The notes under the pieces: model-generated
The model's database searches: none
Told to the model about the DNA's origin: nothing
The model's input: only the letters and a program-made list of their open reading frames with translations
Origin: an uncultured Lachnospiraceae bacterium
GTDB taxonomy: Bacteria > Bacillota > Clostridia > Lachnospirales > Lachnospiraceae
Assembly: GCA_947174185.1 (NCBI GenBank)
Contig: CAMWHY010000002.1
Location: forward strand, 1-54,211
Direction: 5' to 3'
Length of the DNA: 54,211 nucleotides
Shown: positions 53,013 to 54,211 of the stretch, in pieces
How the letters are laid out: every line of letters begins with the position of its first letter
How positions within the stretch are numbered: position 1 is the stretch's first letter
Made by a program: the position numbers and the translations under genes

Positions 53013-53918
53013 TTGAAAGCAAAGGACGTTTATTTTGGGACGATGAAGTTCGTCTGGATAAAACTGGGGATGGGGGTTGCAGTAACGCTTGTGGGAGCTA
53101 TTCTGCTTGCGCTCTTTATGCTGCTTGGTTCGCTTTTTGGGGGAGCAGGTTTATACATAATGTTTATTGTATGGATGGCATGTATTGGGGTTATATATAA
53201 TGTTTTCATGCACTATTTTGGGTATCTTGTCAAGGCCGGGCATGTTGCGGTGATTGCGGAAGCAGTAACAACCGGGAAGCTGCCGGAGAACCAGTTTGAG
53301 TATGGTAAGGAGATGGTGAAGTCCCGTTTTGTTGCAAGCAATGTATATTTTGTGGTTGACCGTCTGGTGAGCGGGGCAGTAAGCCAGCTGAAAAAGGCTG
53401 TCGGCAAAATCGGCGGGATGCTGGATGCCATTCCGGGAATGGATACGCTGACTAAATTTCTGCAGACGTTTATTGGAATCGCCCTTGGTTATGTGGATGA
53501 ATGTTGTCTGGGATACTGCTTTATCAAAAAAGAAGAAGGCGCATTTAAGGCGTCCTGTGACGGCGTGGTGATTTATTTCCAGAATGCAAAGAAGTTGTTA
53601 AAGGATGCGCTCATTACCACAGTGATTGTGATGATTGGGACATTTTTATGCTGGGTGGTTCCCTTCGCGCTCTTTGGAGCAGCCTTCCGCGCATTTGATT
53701 GGAATATGTTAGGCGCGGTATTACTTGCGCTGATGTTTGCCATAGCGTTAAAATCTGCGTTTATCGACAGCTGGATGTTGGTTAAAATGATGGTATCTTA
53801 TATGGAGGTTGCACCTTCGACCCAGATAACATATGATCTTTATGATAAACTGTGTAAATTATCCGGTAAATTCAAGGAACTTTTCGGAAAGGCAAAAGAG
53901 GAAGATCCGGCATTATAG
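53013..53918 (+). CDS. Uncharacterised multi-span membrane protein co-transcribed with the sigma factor
   Basis: About 301 residues. Two hydrophobic helices near the N-terminus (LGMGVAVTLVGAILLALFML, LYIMFIVWMACIGVIYNVF), an amphipathic middle (VVDRLVSGAVSQLKKAVGKI), then helices near residues 190-245 (ALITTVIVMIGTFLCWVVPF, LGAVLLALMFAIALKSAFI) and a Lys-rich tail. I do not recognise the family by function. The best start is TTG 53013, 8 nt after AAGGAGG; ATG 52992 overlaps the sigma stop. It is probably in the sigma operon, so it may be a partner or target of that regulator. Confidence 0.7.
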   Translation: MKAKDVYFGTMKFVWIKLGMGVAVTLVGAILLALFMLLGSLFGGAGLYIMFIVWMACIGVIYNVFMHYFGYLVKAGHVAVIAEAVTTGKLPENQFEYGKEMVKSRFVASNVYFVVDRLVSGAVSQLKKAVGKIGGMLDAIPGMDTLTKFLQTFIGIALGYVDECCLGYCFIKKEEGAFKASCDGVVIYFQNAKKLLKDALITTVIVMIGTFLCWVVPFALFGAAFRAFDWNMLGAVLLALMFAIALKSAFIDSWMLVKMMVSYMEVAPSTQITYDLYDKLCKLSGKFKELFGKAKEEDPAL

Positions 53919-53970
53919 CTATATCATAAAAGAAGGAGTGTCATATTATACAATAGGCTATTAGAAAAGG

Positions 53971-54005
53971 ATCCCTATGCTGAAGTAAGGCATAGGGATT
54001 TTTTA
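53971..54005 (+). terminator. Terminator of the sigma-factor operon
   Basis: ATCCCTATGC (53971-53980) and GCATAGGGAT (53990-53999), a perfect 10-bp stem with a 9-nt loop, followed by a T run. Confidence 0.92.
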
Positions 54006-54020
54006 GTAAAAAATAAAAAA

Positions 54021-54050
54021 CCCAACCTTTTATTAAATAAAAGAATCTAT
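54021..54050 (+). promoter_or_regulatory. Second ECF-type promoter, matching that of the sigma gene
   Basis: CCCAACCTTTTAT (from 54021) and TCTAT (54046-54050) with the same 18-nt spacing as at 51214-51243, followed by a similar leader. It should drive the gene that starts at the window edge. Confidence 0.6.
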
Positions 54051-54069
54051 CTATATAAAGGAGGTAAAA

Positions 54070-54087
54070 TTGCGTAATATGGACTAA
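54070..54087 (+). CDS. Short upstream ORF in the second ECF leader
   Basis: GGAGG (54060-54064), 5 nt, TTG and four more codons to TAA. AAAGGAGG at about 54102-54109 follows, as in the sigma leader. Confidence 0.35.
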   Translation: MRNMD

Positions 54088-54111
54088 ATTCGCAGACCAT
54101 GAAAGGAGGTA

Positions 54112-54191
54112 AAAACGAATTAATTCGTTTTGCAAATATTGTGCCTGTGGCCCAAATTCGCAGGTTACGGAAAGGCAAGGTTATTAAGATG
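54112..54191 (+). repeat. Dispersed leader cassette, copy C
   Basis: AAAACGAA-TTAA-TTCGTTTT (54112-54131), GCAAATATTGTGCCTG, a CCTGTG/CGCAGG hairpin (with a G-U in place of the C-G of copy A), GGAAAGG at 54169-54175, 13 nt, and ATG at 54189. It sits directly after the normal AAAGGAGG site, as if inserted between that site and the gene. Confidence 0.7.
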
Positions 54192-54211
54192 AAAATGGAA
54201 GAAAATCGATT
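54189..54211 (+). CDS. Start of a gene cut by the window edge
   Basis: ATG AAA ATG GAA GAA AAT CGA and two more bases; only about seven residues (MKMEENR) are visible, so no function can be given. It begins at the ATG supplied by cassette copy C and is presumably under the ECF-type promoter at 54021. Confidence 0.4.

Overview
The window reads as chromosomal DNA of a spore-forming, anaerobic Firmicute, most likely a Lachnospiraceae-type clostridium. This rests on the gene families and signals, not on a database search: strong GGAGG ribosome binding sites, spoVG and a GerA/SpoVAF-type germination protein, paired glgC/glgD, a flavodiiron protein, a glycyl-radical spare-part protein (GrcA type), a long-form PRPP synthetase and membrane-tethered ECF sigma factor architecture. 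No tRNA, rRNA, CRISPR array, transposase or phage gene was seen.

Layout. 0.1-5.8 kb (+): a CdaR/PucR-type regulator, then a cell-wall remodelling run ftsE-ftsX, a coiled-coil M23 peptidase (the likely FtsEX-controlled hydrolase) and a PDZ/S41 protease. 5.8-13.1 kb (+): leuS, then alpha/beta hydrolase, a membrane-embedded MurF-like ligase, D-Ala-D-Ala ligase and a DMT transporter. 13.2-18.3 kb (+): secreted GH25 lysozyme with binding repeats, a GerA/SpoVAF protein, and a PepD dipeptidase. 18.3-22 kb (+): TraX with a disturbed N-terminus, galE, a highly folded 240-nt intergenic element, an HD-domain protein, and a small protein that looks like a detached piece of PolC. 22-23.1 kb (-): a DegV/FakB-type lipid-binding protein behind twin operators. 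23.1-27.5 kb (+): MBOAT, SGNH and lipoprotein (an O-acylation cassette) plus a sugar nucleotidyltransferase. 27.5-33.2 kb (-): murC, dnaD, a dnaI/dnaC-type loader, prs, and queT with a preQ1-I riboswitch. 33.7-43.3 kb (+): glgC-glgD, spoVG, pth, mfd, and a zinc-ribbon surface protein with 39-bp tandem repeats. 43.4-51.1 kb: GH5 glycosidase (-), then PAP2, flavodiiron protein, nagA, grcA-like, Nudix, a soluble MCP, a thioesterase and a membrane J-domain protein (+). 51.2-54.2 kb (+): an ECF-type sigma factor fused to a transmembrane segment and an outside domain, a downstream membrane protein, and the start of another unit.

The most notable signals are at the right end and in the intergenic regions. 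The sigma gene and the unit starting after 54.0 kb share the same promoter-like motif (CCCAACC, 18 nt, TCTAT). Both then have a GGAGG-TTG mini-ORF and a second ribosome binding site, which suggests an autoregulated membrane sigma factor with a second target next door. A dispersed leader cassette occurs three times (28.1, 36.6 and 54.15 kb), each with GGAAAGG exactly 13 nt before an ATG. The galE-HD spacer folds into a long imperfect inverted repeat in which the arm substitutions I aligned are all G-U compatible on the + strand, as expected for a selected RNA.

Gene starts were chosen from ribosome binding site spacing and are often shorter than the longest open frame. Product names rest on motif recognition by eye.
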